DNA from: Lewinella sp. 4G2
Lineage (GTDB): Bacteria > Bacteroidota > Bacteroidia > Chitinophagales > Saprospiraceae
Length of the DNA stretch: 64,000 bases
Assembly: GCF_001625015.1 (NCBI RefSeq)
Contig: NZ_LVWJ02000014.1
Coordinates: forward strand, 2,604,001-2,668,000
Reading direction: 5' to 3'
Under the pieces are notes generated by a model. The model was not told where the DNA came from. It saw only the letters and a list, made by a program, of their open reading frames with translations, and did no database searches. The translations under genes were made by a program, and so were the position numbers. Positions 1 to 9,700 of the stretch are shown here, piece by piece (within the stretch, counting starts at the first letter, position 1; the number at the start of each line of letters is the position of its first letter).

Positions 1-591
1 ATCGGCCGAGCGCGAGTAACCACAGAGGACTGCGAAGGAACCAAGGGCCGTCCCGGGGATGTAGGCCACCCGACCGGAGACGGAATTTGGCAGCGTTTCG
101 TGGGCCAGCAAAAAGCCGGCGATGGCAAAAATAAAGGGGATGTTGAGCAGGTTCATGGCACTCATCATGACGCCGCGCCAGAAGGGGCCGCCAGTGTACT
201 TCTTGTCCTCTTTCCTTTTACGGGCGTTGCGGGCGAAGTAGCCCTTGATCCCGAAACCCAGAGCAAGCACGAGGAGAATGTGCATCGCGTACTCGCGAAT
301 GGTGGTTACGATGTGGAGGTCACCCGTCAAAAAATCAGCAAAGAGTACGGCTAAGGTTGCCTGCACGGCGATGATGAGCACCATACCCAGCGCAAAGACG
401 TACCCGCCGTTCCGGCCCAGCCGCAAAGACGTAGATACAACCTGCATGTTAAGCATCCCGGGCAGCAGGGAGATGAAAATACCGGTAGCAATACCGGCTA
501 AAAAACCGTTAACGGGGTCCACGGCCGCAAAGGTACTGGGAATTGGGCTACTTTGGAGGACGCGGTGACTATTGAAAGGGTCTGCCAACAT
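1..591 (-). CDS. LysE-family amino-acid/small-molecule exporter, 3' end outside window
   Basis: An open frame runs from an ATG at 591 on the minus strand to the window edge without a stop (197 codons visible). Four hydrophobic stretches are clear, near residues 27-50, 64-86, 101-118 and 143-164. The first contains a LLPGMLN turn like the PPG/SPGP signature of the first helix in LysE/RhtB translocators, followed by a polar SLRLGRNGG loop. A basic cytoplasmic loop (about residues 119-135, ARNARKRKEDKK) is also typical. The family exports amino acids or related small molecules through the inner membrane; the substrate here cannot be told. The C-terminal helices are missing because the window ends, not because the gene is broken. 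It is divergent from the mutase gene at 748, and the 156-bp gap should hold both promoters. Confidence 0.7.
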   Translation of the reverse strand, partial: MLADPFNSHRVLQSSPIPSTFAAVDPVNGFLAGIATGIFISLLPGMLNMQVVSTSLRLGRNGGYVFALGMVLIIAVQATLAVLFADFLTGDLHIVTTIREYAMHILLVLALGFGIKGYFARNARKRKEDKKYTGGPFWRGVMMSAMNLLNIPFIFAIAGFLLAHETLPNSVSGRVAYIPGTALGSFAVLCGYSRSAD

Positions 592-705
592 TATGCTTGG
601 TAAAGGCGGTTCCGATTGGTGCTGGATTTGTCCGGATTCTGGTTCGTAGGGTAAGAGAATTGGTAGCTGCCGTATGAGTTGAGTTCACTTTAAACAAATA
701 GCGAG

Positions 706-713
706 TACCTTGC
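706..713 (+). promoter_or_regulatory. Possible Bacteroidota -7 element upstream of the mutase gene
   Basis: TACCTTGC resembles the Bacteroidota -7 consensus TAnnTTTG and sits 34 bases before the ATG at 748. A TTG lies at 679-681, about 24 bases upstream, slightly longer than the usual spacing. The match is imperfect. Confidence 0.3.
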
Positions 714-747
714 TATCGTATAGTTAACCAAAACCACAAACACGCAC

Positions 748-2157
748 ATGACACCAGTAAAGATCAAATTTGGTACGGACGGATGGCGCGCCATCATCGC
801 CCAAGAGTATACCGTTGACAACGTAAAACGCGTCGCCGAAGGCACGGCCCTTTGGCTTAAGGAACAGGGCGGTAGCCGGGTAGTGATCGGTTACGACTGC
901 CGGTTCGCCGGAGAACTGTTCACTGAAACGACCGCCCGGGTATTCGGGAAGCACGGCATCACCAGCCTCGTGGCCCCCGGCTACATCTCGACCCCGATGG
1001 TGAGCCTGGGCGTCGTCAAAACCGGCGCGGACCTCGGCGTGGTGATTACCGCCAGCCACAACCCGCCCAGCTACAATGGCTATAAACTCAAATCCAAACT
1101 CGGTGGCCCTTCCGTACCAGCGGACGTTACCGCCGTGGAAAACCTCATCCCCGACGCTGTACCCGAGGATCTGCCGACCTACTCGGAGCTCAAAGAAAAG
1201 GGGCTGGTGGAAGAGCACGACTTCGAGCAGATCTACCTGGACCACGTTTACCAGGGTTTTGACGTGGAACTAATCCGTAATTCCGGAATCGGTATCGCCT
1301 ACGACGCCATGTACGGTGCCGGGCAGAGTGCCATGAAAAAACTGCTCCCCAATGCCACTCACCTTCACTGCGAGGTGAACCCCGGCTTTGACGGGCAGGC
1401 TCCGGAACCCATCGGCCGCAACCTAACGGAACTGGCGGAAACGATCAAAAACGATGACTCCATCGACCTCGGCATTGCCAACGACGGCGACGCCGACCGG
1501 ATCGGACTATTCGATGCGGACGGGGAATTCGTGGACAGCCACCACATCCTCCTGTTGCTGCTGATGTACCAATACGAGTACAAAGGGATCAAGAACGGAG
1601 AGGTAATCCTGACCTTCTCGGTGACCGACAAGCTGAAGCAACTCGCCGAAGAGTACGGTCTGGACTACGAAGTGACCAAGATCGGATTCAAGTACATCGC
1701 CGAAATCATGGCCGAGCGCGACGTCATCGTAGGTGGCGAAGAATCTGGTGGCCTCGCCGTCTCCGGCCACATCCCCGAACGGGATGGCATCTGGATCGGA
1801 TTAATGATTGCTGAATACATGGCGAAAACGGGCAAATCCCTGAAAGAACTCATCCAGGAACTCTACGCGAAAGTCGGTTCCTTCAACTGTAACCGGGATG
1901 ACGTCCACGTCGAAAACGACCGCAAGTGGGAGATCGTCAAGCAGGCTAAGGAAGCTCCTTTCAAGACGGTAGGCCCCTACCAAGTGACGAACGTCGCCCA
2001 CGTGGATGGTTCCAAATTCTACCTCGACGGTGATGACAAATGGTTCATGGTTCGGCCTTCCGGCACGGAACCCGTCCTGCGCGTCTACGCCCAGGGTGCC
2101 GACGAGGCGGAGGTTCGGAAGATCCTCGATGCCGCCCGCGCGGAGATGGGTATTTGA
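748..2157 (+). CDS. Phosphoglucomutase/phosphomannomutase-family phosphohexomutase
   Basis: This 469-residue cytoplasmic enzyme belongs to the alpha-D-phosphohexomutase superfamily, which moves a phosphate between C1 and C6 of hexose phosphates through a phosphoserine. All four signatures are present: FGTDGWR at residues 8-14, the catalytic serine in TASHNP (S103), the magnesium loop NDGDADR (245-251), the sugar-binding GEESG (330-334), and the phosphate-binding RPSGTEP (436-442). Full length is about right for the family, so the gene is intact. The FGTDGWR front and the 469-residue length fit the phosphoglucomutase/phosphomannomutase branch better than GlmM, but the sugar cannot be settled from motifs. 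The ATG at 748 has no Shine-Dalgarno, only an A-rich leader, as is normal in Bacteroidota. It probably feeds sugar nucleotides for polysaccharide or cell-wall synthesis. Confidence 0.9.
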   Translation: MTPVKIKFGTDGWRAIIAQEYTVDNVKRVAEGTALWLKEQGGSRVVIGYDCRFAGELFTETTARVFGKHGITSLVAPGYISTPMVSLGVVKTGADLGVVITASHNPPSYNGYKLKSKLGGPSVPADVTAVENLIPDAVPEDLPTYSELKEKGLVEEHDFEQIYLDHVYQGFDVELIRNSGIGIAYDAMYGAGQSAMKKLLPNATHLHCEVNPGFDGQAPEPIGRNLTELAETIKNDDSIDLGIANDGDADRIGLFDADGEFVDSHHILLLLLMYQYEYKGIKNGEVILTFSVTDKLKQLAEEYGLDYEVTKIGFKYIAEIMAERDVIVGGEESGGLAVSGHIPERDGIWIGLMIAEYMAKTGKSLKELIQELYAKVGSFNCNRDDVHVENDRKWEIVKQAKEAPFKTVGPYQVTNVAHVDGSKFYLDGDDKWFMVRPSGTEPVLRVYAQGADEAEVRKILDAARAEMGI

Positions 2158-2176
2158 GTGACCTTTTCGCCATCAG

Positions 2177-2240
2177 GGTGCGTGAATTGTTGAGTGGACC
2201 AAAAGAAAGGTGATCCCAACATTCACGCACCTTCTTTATT
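2177..2240 (+). terminator. Terminator-like long-loop hairpin after the mutase gene
   Basis: The arms GGTGCGTGAATTGTTG (2177-2192) and CAACATTCACGCACC (2217-2231) pair with one bulged base around a 24-base loop. A T-rich run (TTCTTTATT) follows. It starts 19 bases after the mutase stop and ends just before the lipoprotein start at 2263, so it could end transcription or act as a leader structure for the next gene. Confidence 0.5.
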
Positions 2241-2262
2241 AAAGAGACAAGTAATTTTTTTG

Positions 2263-3117
2263 ATGACTTCCCTTCGTGCCATCCTATCCATCATCGCGGT
2301 AAGTCTATTAATCGTTTCCTGTGGGGGGGGCGAAACGGGAAGTGAGGCAACGGAAGCCATACCCGCCGGCCCCATAACCCTTACGGGTGGCCCGGTCAGT
2401 ATTACGGTAGACCCAGCTAATGGTGCACGTATTACGTCCTATAAGTACCAGGACAAGGAAGTACTGAATCAGGACCAGGGAAACAACGGGCTAATGTTTG
2501 GTAGCACGGTATGGACCGGTCCTCAGGAGGATTGGGGATGGCCGCCTCCCGCTGCCTTTGATACCAAACCTTATAATGTAGTCAAGGTGCGGGATAATGT
2601 TTACCTCTTTACCAGCGAGGTGGACCCCGAGTCAGAATTACGCCTGGAGAAGCGAGTGCAGATGACGGAGGCGGGTGAGGTTGGGCTGCGTTACGCAGTC
2701 ATCAACGAGTCCAACAAGAACGTAAGGGTAGGGGCCTGGGAAAATACCCGCCTGCCCTACGGTGGCCGCTTTGAGTTCCCGATTGGTGATACGGCTTGGT
2801 CCAAGGTGGATCCACTTCCGCTCGTCATTAAGGACAGCACGGCCGTAATCTTTTTGGACGAGCAGAATACGGAGCCGGCCAAAGTGTACGCCTCGTTGCG
2901 GGATACGGCAGTGCGTTACGTGCACGAAGGCTTGATCTTCACGAAGCAGACAATGATCACCGGAAAGAATCAGGTGGCCGAAGGTCAGGCGCCTTTGGAA
3001 ATTTACTTTGACCCCGAGAATGGATTTTCCGAATATGAGCTGCACGGGGGCGTCTATACTCTCCAACCCGCCCAGCGAGCCGTCATGCGGGTAAAGTGGA
3101 CCTTACGCAAAGAATGA
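2263..3117 (+). CDS. DUF4380-like lipoprotein
   Basis: I start this at the ATG at 2263 because the protein then opens with a proper lipoprotein signal: MTSLRAILS, a hydrophobic core, then the lipobox LLIVSC followed by glycines. The frame is open further upstream to 2194, but that extension lacks signal-peptide character. The mature part (about 265 residues) begins with a beta-rich stretch (TGGPVSITVDPANGARITSYKYQDKEVL) that resembles the opening of DUF4380 proteins, a fold related to sugar-binding or mutarotase-like beta-sandwiches. A WTGPQEDWGWPPP segment follows, and the C-terminus is YTLQPAQRAVMRVKWTLRKE. The family function is unknown to me. It is exported and should be anchored in a membrane. 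The next gene starts inside its stop codon. Confidence 0.6.
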   Translation: MTSLRAILSIIAVSLLIVSCGGGETGSEATEAIPAGPITLTGGPVSITVDPANGARITSYKYQDKEVLNQDQGNNGLMFGSTVWTGPQEDWGWPPPAAFDTKPYNVVKVRDNVYLFTSEVDPESELRLEKRVQMTEAGEVGLRYAVINESNKNVRVGAWENTRLPYGGRFEFPIGDTAWSKVDPLPLVIKDSTAVIFLDEQNTEPAKVYASLRDTAVRYVHEGLIFTKQTMITGKNQVAEGQAPLEIYFDPENGFSEYELHGGVYTLQPAQRAVMRVKWTLRKE

Positions 3118-3758
3118 GGTACTGGCTGGCCATATTGATCGGATCTGCCTCGTGGGCAAGTGACCTGCCCGCTCAGTCATCCCTGGCGGATACACTCAGC
3201 CAGGAAATTTGTGCCTGTATTACCGAGCGAGCCTACGACCGGCCCGCCAACGTAGCCCCCCAGTGCTTGTACAACGTTGGGCTAGCCTATGAGGAGCGGA
3301 CCCAGGCGGTCTACGGTATGTCCGCTCGGCAGTACGACCAACGGCAGGCGCTTTTGGATACGATTGCCAGCACCTTAGCCATGAATTGCCCGGGCCTCCG
3401 GGATTTTCCCTCCCCGGTATTCAGGGAACGCAACTGGTCGGACATTCCCGCCAGACCCTCTTACAAATACGTGGCACCAAGACTTGGTGACGACCCCGTT
3501 AGCATTCCGCCACCTGAAGAGACAGCGTCCATTTTTGGTGAGGCAACCCAGTACGCCACTTTTGAACTAACCCTAATAGAGTTACGACCCGACGGAACCA
3601 TGCGCGGTAAGGATGATACAGGGGAGAGCGTACTATGGCTACCTCCCCACCTACAGTTCGGAAGAACCTGGGTGGCGGGTACCACCCATACCTTCAAGTG
3701 CGAACGCCGGTTGGTAGCTGGAATTGGTTTGCGCTGGGAAGTGACCAGCGTGGACTGA
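3114..3758 (+). CDS. Secreted hypothetical protein, coupled to the DUF4380-like lipoprotein
   Basis: The ATG at 3114 overlaps the upstream stop as ATGA, so the two genes are probably translated together. The product has 214 residues. It begins with a short signal peptide (MRYWLAILIGSASWASDLPAQ) and then a segment with paired cysteines (EICACITERAYD... QCLYNVGLAYEERTQ) that looks helical. The C-terminal half is beta-rich and ends WVAGTTHTFKCERRLVAGIGLRWEVTSVD. I do not recognise a family. The tight coupling suggests a shared envelope role with the lipoprotein. An in-frame start at 3096 exists but would put polar residues ahead of the signal peptide. Confidence 0.6.
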   Translation: MRYWLAILIGSASWASDLPAQSSLADTLSQEICACITERAYDRPANVAPQCLYNVGLAYEERTQAVYGMSARQYDQRQALLDTIASTLAMNCPGLRDFPSPVFRERNWSDIPARPSYKYVAPRLGDDPVSIPPPEETASIFGEATQYATFELTLIELRPDGTMRGKDDTGESVLWLPPHLQFGRTWVAGTTHTFKCERRLVAGIGLRWEVTSVD

Positions 3759-3809
3759 AAGCGCATTACGCCCCTAATAGGTAGAAGGGAAGATTTCCAA
3801 AAATATCTT

Positions 3810-3833
3810 CTTTCAGAAAAAACTGAAAGTTTG
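3810..3833 (+). terminator. Small terminator-like hairpin
   Basis: CTTTCAG (3810-3816) and CTGAAAG (3823-3829) pair perfectly around an AAAAAA loop and are followed by TTTG. The stem is short and low in G+C, and it sits between the secreted-protein stop (3758) and mqnE (3865). It is a weak candidate terminator. Confidence 0.35.
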
Positions 3834-3864
3834 TTGGGCTGTTTAATGTTGACAATACCACCGA

Positions 3865-5052
3865 ATGAACGCCGCCTCACTTCCTACCGTACTTCGTGAC
3901 CCGACCCTTGCCCCCGCCCTTCGTGCCATTGCCGAGAAGGTGCACCGGGGTAAGCGCATCTCCTCCGCCGAGGGGCTGACGCTTTACGAGCAGGCGCCTT
4001 TGGGTTATTTGGGCGCACTGGCAAACCACATTCGCGAAACCAAGCACGGAGATAAGACTTACTTCAATCGTAACTTCCACGTAGAGCCGACCAACGTTTG
4101 CCTTTACACCTGCACCTTCTGCAGTTACAGCCGCCGCATCAAAAAGCGGGAAGATGGTTGGGAATACAGTCTGGACGATATTATGGACATCGTCAAATCC
4201 TACGACGATAAGCCCGTTACGGAAGTCCACATCGTCGGCGGCGTATTGCCGCAGTACGACGTGCCATTTTACGCCGAACTGTTCTCGCGTATCCGTAAGC
4301 ACCGGCCCGATTTGCACGTAAAGGCGCTGACGCCGGTGGAGTACCACTACATCTTCAAGAAAGCGAAGATCAGCTACGAGGAAGGGATGCAATTGATGAA
4401 GGAGGCCGGGCTACAATCCATGCCTGGCGGCGGCGCGGAAATCTTTCACCCCGAAATTCGGGATCAGATAGCCGGCGGCAAGTGTAGCGGCGAAGAGTGG
4501 CTGCGCATCCACGAGATCTGGCACGGATTGGGAATGCGTTCCAACGCGACCATGCTGTACGGCCACATCGAGAAGTTCCACCACCGCATCGATCACCTCG
4601 AAAAACTGCGTGATCTGCAGGATAAAACAAGTGGCTTCCAAACCTTCATCCCGCTGAAGTTTCGGAACCAGAACAATGAACTGTCCCATCTGCCGGAGTC
4701 AACCGTAGTGGAAGACCTCCGGAACTACGCGATTAGCCGGATCTTCCTCGACAACTTCGACCACGTCAAAGCCTACTGGCCCATGATTGGACGGACCACC
4801 GCCCAACTAAGTCTAGCTTTTGGGGTGGATGATATCGATGGCACGATCGACGATACTACCCGCATCTATTCCATGGCCGGGGGTGAACAAAATCCGGCGT
4901 TGAGTACCGAGCAGTTGGTCAAAATGATTCGTTCCGTCGGCCGCCACCCCATCGAGCGGGGTACGCTGTACGAAGTGATCAAAGACTGGAAAGACGTAGA
5001 GTTTGCGGACGACAAACAGTTCCGGGGGTACACGGCTTTACCCGTCGTCTAG
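3865..5052 (+). CDS. mqnE: Aminodeoxyfutalosine synthase, radical SAM
   Basis: MqnE joins the enolpyruvyl compound made by MqnA (3-[(1-carboxyvinyl)oxy]benzoate) to the adenosyl radical from S-adenosylmethionine, giving aminodeoxyfutalosine in the futalosine route to menaquinone. The 395-residue protein has the radical SAM cluster motif CxxxCxxC at C79, C83 and C86 within HVEPTNVCLYTCTFCSYSR, the characteristic family core. HIVGGVLPQYD and MPGGGAEIF further on fit the MqnE/MqnC/CofH superfamily. MqnE rather than MqnC is favoured by length, by the FNRNFHVEPTN opening and by the nearby mqnA. A histidine phosphatase and mqnA follow on the same strand, so the three are probably co-transcribed. 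The start is the ATG at 3865, with no Shine-Dalgarno. Confidence 0.9.
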   Translation: MNAASLPTVLRDPTLAPALRAIAEKVHRGKRISSAEGLTLYEQAPLGYLGALANHIRETKHGDKTYFNRNFHVEPTNVCLYTCTFCSYSRRIKKREDGWEYSLDDIMDIVKSYDDKPVTEVHIVGGVLPQYDVPFYAELFSRIRKHRPDLHVKALTPVEYHYIFKKAKISYEEGMQLMKEAGLQSMPGGGAEIFHPEIRDQIAGGKCSGEEWLRIHEIWHGLGMRSNATMLYGHIEKFHHRIDHLEKLRDLQDKTSGFQTFIPLKFRNQNNELSHLPESTVVEDLRNYAISRIFLDNFDHVKAYWPMIGRTTAQLSLAFGVDDIDGTIDDTTRIYSMAGGEQNPALSTEQLVKMIRSVGRHPIERGTLYEVIKDWKDVEFADDKQFRGYTALPVV

Positions 5053-5110
5053 ATAGAGTGGGTTTAACTAAGTCCATCTTCTTCCATTCTACTATATCAA
5101 GACCAACCAA

Positions 5111-5752
5111 ATGGGTGCTATGAAAACTGTCTACATCGTCCGCCACGGCCAGACCGATTATAACCTGAAGGGAATCGTCCAGGGAAGCGGAGTGGATGCT
5201 TCTCTCAACGACACCGGGCGCCGACAGGGACAATTACTGTACGAGAAGTACCGCGACGTGCCCCTTGAAGTTGTTCTTACCAGTGCACTCAAGCGTACCT
5301 GGGAAACTGTAGCGCCCTTCATTGAGTCGGGTATTCCCCACGAGAAGCACGCCGAGATCAATGAAATGAGTTGGGGTAGCCACGAAGGCAAGAAGGGAAC
5401 TCCCGAAAGTATCCAAGAGTACCGGGAAATAAAGGACGGCTGGGGTTATGGTCGCATTGACGGCCGAATCGGCGGCGGTGAGAGCGCCAGAGAGATGGGG
5501 GAGCGTCTGCAAACATTCATTGACCATCTACCCAACCGGGACGAAGACCTGCTCCTCATTTGCAGCCACGGCCGTGCGATGTGCGGTTTGGTAACGCTAA
5601 TGATGGGCCGCAAAATTGACCGGATGAACGAACTGGTACATAGCAACACTGGCGTTTGGCGGGGTACCTTGCAAACGGATGGTACCTGGCTTTTCGATCT
5701 GCAGAATGATCGATCTCACCTACCCGTTGAAGAAATTACCGGTAAATGGTAA
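5111..5752 (+). CDS. Histidine phosphatase (phosphoglycerate mutase-like)
   Basis: The product has 213 residues from the ATG at 5111; an equally plausible ATG at 5120 gives MKTVYIVRHGQT directly. The RHG catalytic triad (residues 11-13) starts the protein, and a second histidine lies in CSHGRAMCG, so the phosphohistidine active site is complete. The EMSWGSHEG segment supplies the usual acid. Members remove phosphate from small metabolites or sugars; the substrate cannot be told. Its position is the interesting part: 58 bases after mqnE and overlapping mqnA by 7 bases, so it is embedded in a menaquinone operon. It may be a housekeeping passenger or may act on a pathway intermediate. Confidence 0.85.
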   Translation: MGAMKTVYIVRHGQTDYNLKGIVQGSGVDASLNDTGRRQGQLLYEKYRDVPLEVVLTSALKRTWETVAPFIESGIPHEKHAEINEMSWGSHEGKKGTPESIQEYREIKDGWGYGRIDGRIGGGESAREMGERLQTFIDHLPNRDEDLLLICSHGRAMCGLVTLMMGRKIDRMNELVHSNTGVWRGTLQTDGTWLFDLQNDRSHLPVEEITGKW

Positions 5753-6540
5753 GCACCACTCAACCAGTACTCATCCCTGACGTGTCCGCGCAGAATCCTC
5801 ACCGGCTGGTGGCCGTGTCGTATCTCAATACTAAGCCACTGTTATACGGTTTGCTACGCTCCTCCGTGCAGGATCAACTTGAAATGGACCTGGCAATTCC
5901 AAGCGAGTGTGCCCGCCGTTTGGTAGCCGGCGAAGCCGATATTGGATTGGTTCCCGTTGCCATCATCCCCGAGTTACCCTCCGCGCACATCATCAGCGAT
6001 TATTGTATCGGTACCAACGGCCCGGTCGCCACGGTCTGTATCTACGGCGACGTACCTATCCATGAAATGACGGCGATTTACCTCGATCACCACAGTCGCA
6101 CTTCAGCCATGCTCACCAGACTGCTGCTCGAGGAGTACTGGAGTCGCGCGCCCACAATTTTAGCCGCCAAACCGGGTTACATCGATTCCATTGGCGGAAC
6201 TGTTGGCGGTTTGGTCATCGGTGATCGGGCGATCGGGCTTAACCGCCGCTTCGCCTACACTTACGACCTTGGGGAAGCCTGGCTTCAGCATACTGGGTTA
6301 CCCTTCGTTTTCGCTGCATGGGTGGCTACTAAACCGCTACCCCCAAACTTTACGGAAGCATTTAACCGGGCGTTGGCAAGTGGTCTTGAGCACCTGCCAG
6401 AACTCCAACTGTTACTTTCCTCACCGGACCCTGAATTCAGTCTGGTCGACTACTTCAACCGCCACATCGATTACCGTTTTGACGAGCCCAAACAGCGGGC
6501 CTTGGATCGATTTTTGACCTACGTACGCTCGGTGAAGTAA
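5746..6540 (+). CDS. mqnA: Chorismate dehydratase
   Basis: MqnA dehydrates chorismate to 3-[(1-carboxyvinyl)oxy]benzoate, the first committed step of the futalosine menaquinone pathway. The 264-residue protein has the periplasmic-binding-protein-like fold of the DUF178/MqnA family: an N-terminal VAVSYLNTKPLLYGL, a LVAGEADIGLVPVAIIPE segment and a DLGEAWLQHTGLPFVFAAWV stretch, all typical. The start ATG lies inside the end of the phosphatase gene (7-base overlap), which implies translational coupling. The first 25 residues (VSTTQPVLIPDVSAQNPHR) are slightly longer than in many homologues, so translation could begin later. mqnB, mqnC and mqnD are not in the window. Confidence 0.9.
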   Translation: MVSTTQPVLIPDVSAQNPHRLVAVSYLNTKPLLYGLLRSSVQDQLEMDLAIPSECARRLVAGEADIGLVPVAIIPELPSAHIISDYCIGTNGPVATVCIYGDVPIHEMTAIYLDHHSRTSAMLTRLLLEEYWSRAPTILAAKPGYIDSIGGTVGGLVIGDRAIGLNRRFAYTYDLGEAWLQHTGLPFVFAAWVATKPLPPNFTEAFNRALASGLEHLPELQLLLSSPDPEFSLVDYFNRHIDYRFDEPKQRALDRFLTYVRSVK

Positions 6541-6757
6541 TTCGAGCATTCATCATTACTTTCAATTGGGCGCTGCCGCGGGTGCAGTGAAATGGGACAA
6601 GTATCCCACTCTTGTCCGTAGGGAAATTATCTCAACTGCTTAATTCCTAACTCTCAGTACATTACCTGCCAGACTGTCGGGGAACAGCGGCGAGCCATGA
6701 TGGAAATATTGGTACCTTGCGGGCTAGTCTCATGAAATCGGCTTTGTAGTCCCGCGT
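6541..6757. other. Intergenic region upstream of the giant adhesin gene
   Basis: These 217 bases hold one copy of the dispersed 18-bp motif (6568-6585) near their start. A promoter-like TACCTTGC lies at 6713-6720, 38 bases before the giant gene's ATG and identical to the octamer upstream of the mutase gene. I see no convincing -33 element, no terminator after mqnA and no small gene. Confidence 0.4.
6568..6585 (-). repeat. Dispersed 18-bp motif, copy 1 (intergenic)
   Basis: GGGCGCTGCCGCGGGTGC, the reverse orientation of the motif GCACCYGCGGCAGCGCCC. It lies 28 bases after the mqnA stop. Confidence 0.7.
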
Positions 6758-9700
6758 ATGTTTTCAGGTAAATTCAAATTTTTGATAGGTCTTCTTTTGC
6801 TTTTGTGCTCCACTTTTTTGGGTGCGCAGGGGCTTGAAGTATCTATCTCTACTCCGTCGTCGGCATCCATCTGTGGGCCGCTGTTGGAGTATGAGGTGAC
6901 GGTCACCAATAACACTGGCCTGGATAGCGCGGGCATCGTTGGCGAATTAACGCTCCCCGAGAATGTCAATGTGATCAGCGTCGATCCGGATACCATTGAG
7001 TCCAATGGCGTGTACAGTTTTCCCGAAATACCCGCTGGCCAGAGTGTAACCTTCACCATCTTTGCCCAGGTCAGCTGTGCCTTTGAAGAGACTACGTTTG
7101 AGGCGATTTTTAGTGTTCAGGACGAGGCAGCCATTGGCGAGAGCGGAACCGTAGAGGTCATTTTCGCGGACCTCTCTATTCCCCGCAGTACCCCCGCAAC
7201 AATTGGAGCATATCGTGGGCTGGAGACGTCCGTCGACGTTCAGGTGGTGAACGCTAGTTTCGGTACGGTAGAGACCTTTACTTACTGTGTAGTTAATGAT
7301 TTGACTAATCTTGACCTACAGCGGATCACCGTTGGCGGAGTGGACCTGGGGCCCCCCGCATTTACCCAGGGTAATCAAGATTGTTACACCGTCACCTCCG
7401 CAGCGTTAGATGCCGGGGGCATTGGCATGACCTTCGATGGAGGAGAAGCGCTCATCGTAACGGAGACATTTTTGGTCACGGAATGTGTCGAGAACTCCAT
7501 GGACATCACGCGCCGCGTTCAATACGGTTGCCAGGGAGATGTGGACTGCCAGGAAAAATCACCTTCGGATTTTACCGCGACTGGTGTCAACTACGATTTG
7601 CTGGCGCCCCGTTTGCGCCCCCGTACGGTGTCAAGAACCCGTCCTGCTTGTTACATCGATGAGCCACAAGTGACGGTAGTTGCTCTTGATAACTCCGGTA
7701 CCGCACCCGCAGATGATGTCTTCTTCCGCTTATTCACCATCAACGGGGGGATGTCGATTGACCTCAGCTCCATCTTCGCAACCCGAGCCGATGGTTCCGT
7801 CATTCCGAATGAGGATCTAGTAATAACCGGAGCCATTAATTCTACGAGTTGCCAGGGTGGGGGAGCCCGCCGGGTGGATGTCCGGGTGAATGGGGCAAAT
7901 ATTGACCTCGGGGAATCTCTGGAAGTGACCTACACGACCTTTGCCAATTGCGACTGCAATAACTGTCAAATCAGAAATAAATATTACAGCCGCTTTGAAC
8001 AGCGTGGTTACACCGATCCCTGTGGCGAGCAGCTGAACGACTTCAGAAGTGTGACACCATCGGGGCAGTTCGATGCCTTCATCCGGGGGATTGGGGAAAC
8101 ACCGGCTACCTTGGCAGAAGGGGAGTCCGGTTGCTTTACCTACTTCGTTACGAACATGCAGCTGGACTGGATGACCACCGCGTACCAAGATGCCTACCTC
8201 GAAGGGCTTTTTGATATTCCCTGTGGTCTGGACTACGTCCCCGGCTCAATGGAATGGCGCGACCGCAATGGTAGACTGTTTCCATTTGACAATGATGCCG
8301 AGTCCTTCTCCTACGTTGACAACGGAACGAGTGGTGATGGCGTGGACCGCCTGCGTGTACGGTACAAGGGTCCGGATCGTCCCAGTGGTTTCCAGTACGC
8401 CGGCGGTGCCAGCTTCACCTTTTGTACGACGGTAGATTGCACCGAAAAGCCACCTCCAACCTGTGGCTCTGCCTTCTTTGACGAAAATGTGGTGGCTCAA
8501 TTCGACTTTACGACCGACGAAAGCTGTGCGGCTGAATGTGCCGTGGAAAAAATTTGGAAGCCTGCCGATCTACCCATTCGTATTGTCTGTACGAATGATG
8601 ATCCCAACTGTGAGTGTGATGGCATCACCTTCACCGAATTCACCGTAAACCGCACCAACTTCGGTTTGGGTGATACGAACAATGATCAGATTCCCGACGG
8701 GGAGATCGATCTTGAAACCGTTCAGCTCGATCGCTTTTTGCAAGGTGACTCCCTACGCGCCCATTTCGAAGGCCGCGTTCGGGACGTTAACAATAGTGAG
8801 ACCTTTTCGAATGGATTTGTCGTCCTTCCCATTGGACACTCCGATTTCACCCCACTTGGCGCCAACATCACCGTCGTACGCAATGGGGTGACTACAACCT
8901 GTGGAGCCGTCCCCCTTACCCCTGATCTGGCGGGTGAGCGGATCATTGCCGACATCAGCATCAGCACGCTAAATAGTTTGGGCTGCGGCATACCTGGTAG
9001 TAGCAACTACGAAGAAGGGGATAGTATTTCCGTCGATATTGACTTCAAGGAAAGTCTTCCACTAATTAATACCCAATTCCGCTTAGCTACTTACCGTCCG
9101 GACTTCTACGTATCGAACGCCGGCTTCGAAATGGGCACCCGCTACCAGTGTAATCCGCGTCTAGACCAAATGAACCAAATTGGCTTCTTTACCCAGTTTG
9201 ATAATGACGGTGACGATTTTGGTGCGTGTGAGCAGCCGTCCTGGTCAATTCGCTACGACCGTTACGCCGGAGGTATCTCTTTGGATGAATTTCCGAATGA
9301 AATCCGCACCATTGGTTTACCAGAACGTCTGGTCTTTACAAAGCCACCTGAATTCCAGTACCGATTGGATAGTTGGGACGTAAGGCTCCAGCAAACGATT
9401 ACCCCCGCCAATGACATTCTGGACACCCGCCGATCCTCTAATCCAGGAATCCCAGCTGAATTCTTCATCGTTAACGGAGATGAAGTAACCTTCCTCGTTG
9501 GCGATTTCCTTCGGTCGCAAAACAACTTGGAAATTCCACCGGACGAGGGGTACCGTATATACTTCTACCCCAGAATTCAAGGTAACTGTGAATCGGTGAT
9601 TGGAGAGTATCCCTACAGTTACCAGTTCACGGAAGCAGTAGATGAGAACATCTTTAGTATGTCCGAGATCACCAACCCGGTGGTCAATACATCCTTTACT

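Noticed and set aside
100-568. Plus-strand frames at the left edge
   Set aside because: The minus strand encodes a hydrophobic LysE-type protein over the same bases, which explains the openness; the plus frames show no recognisable product.
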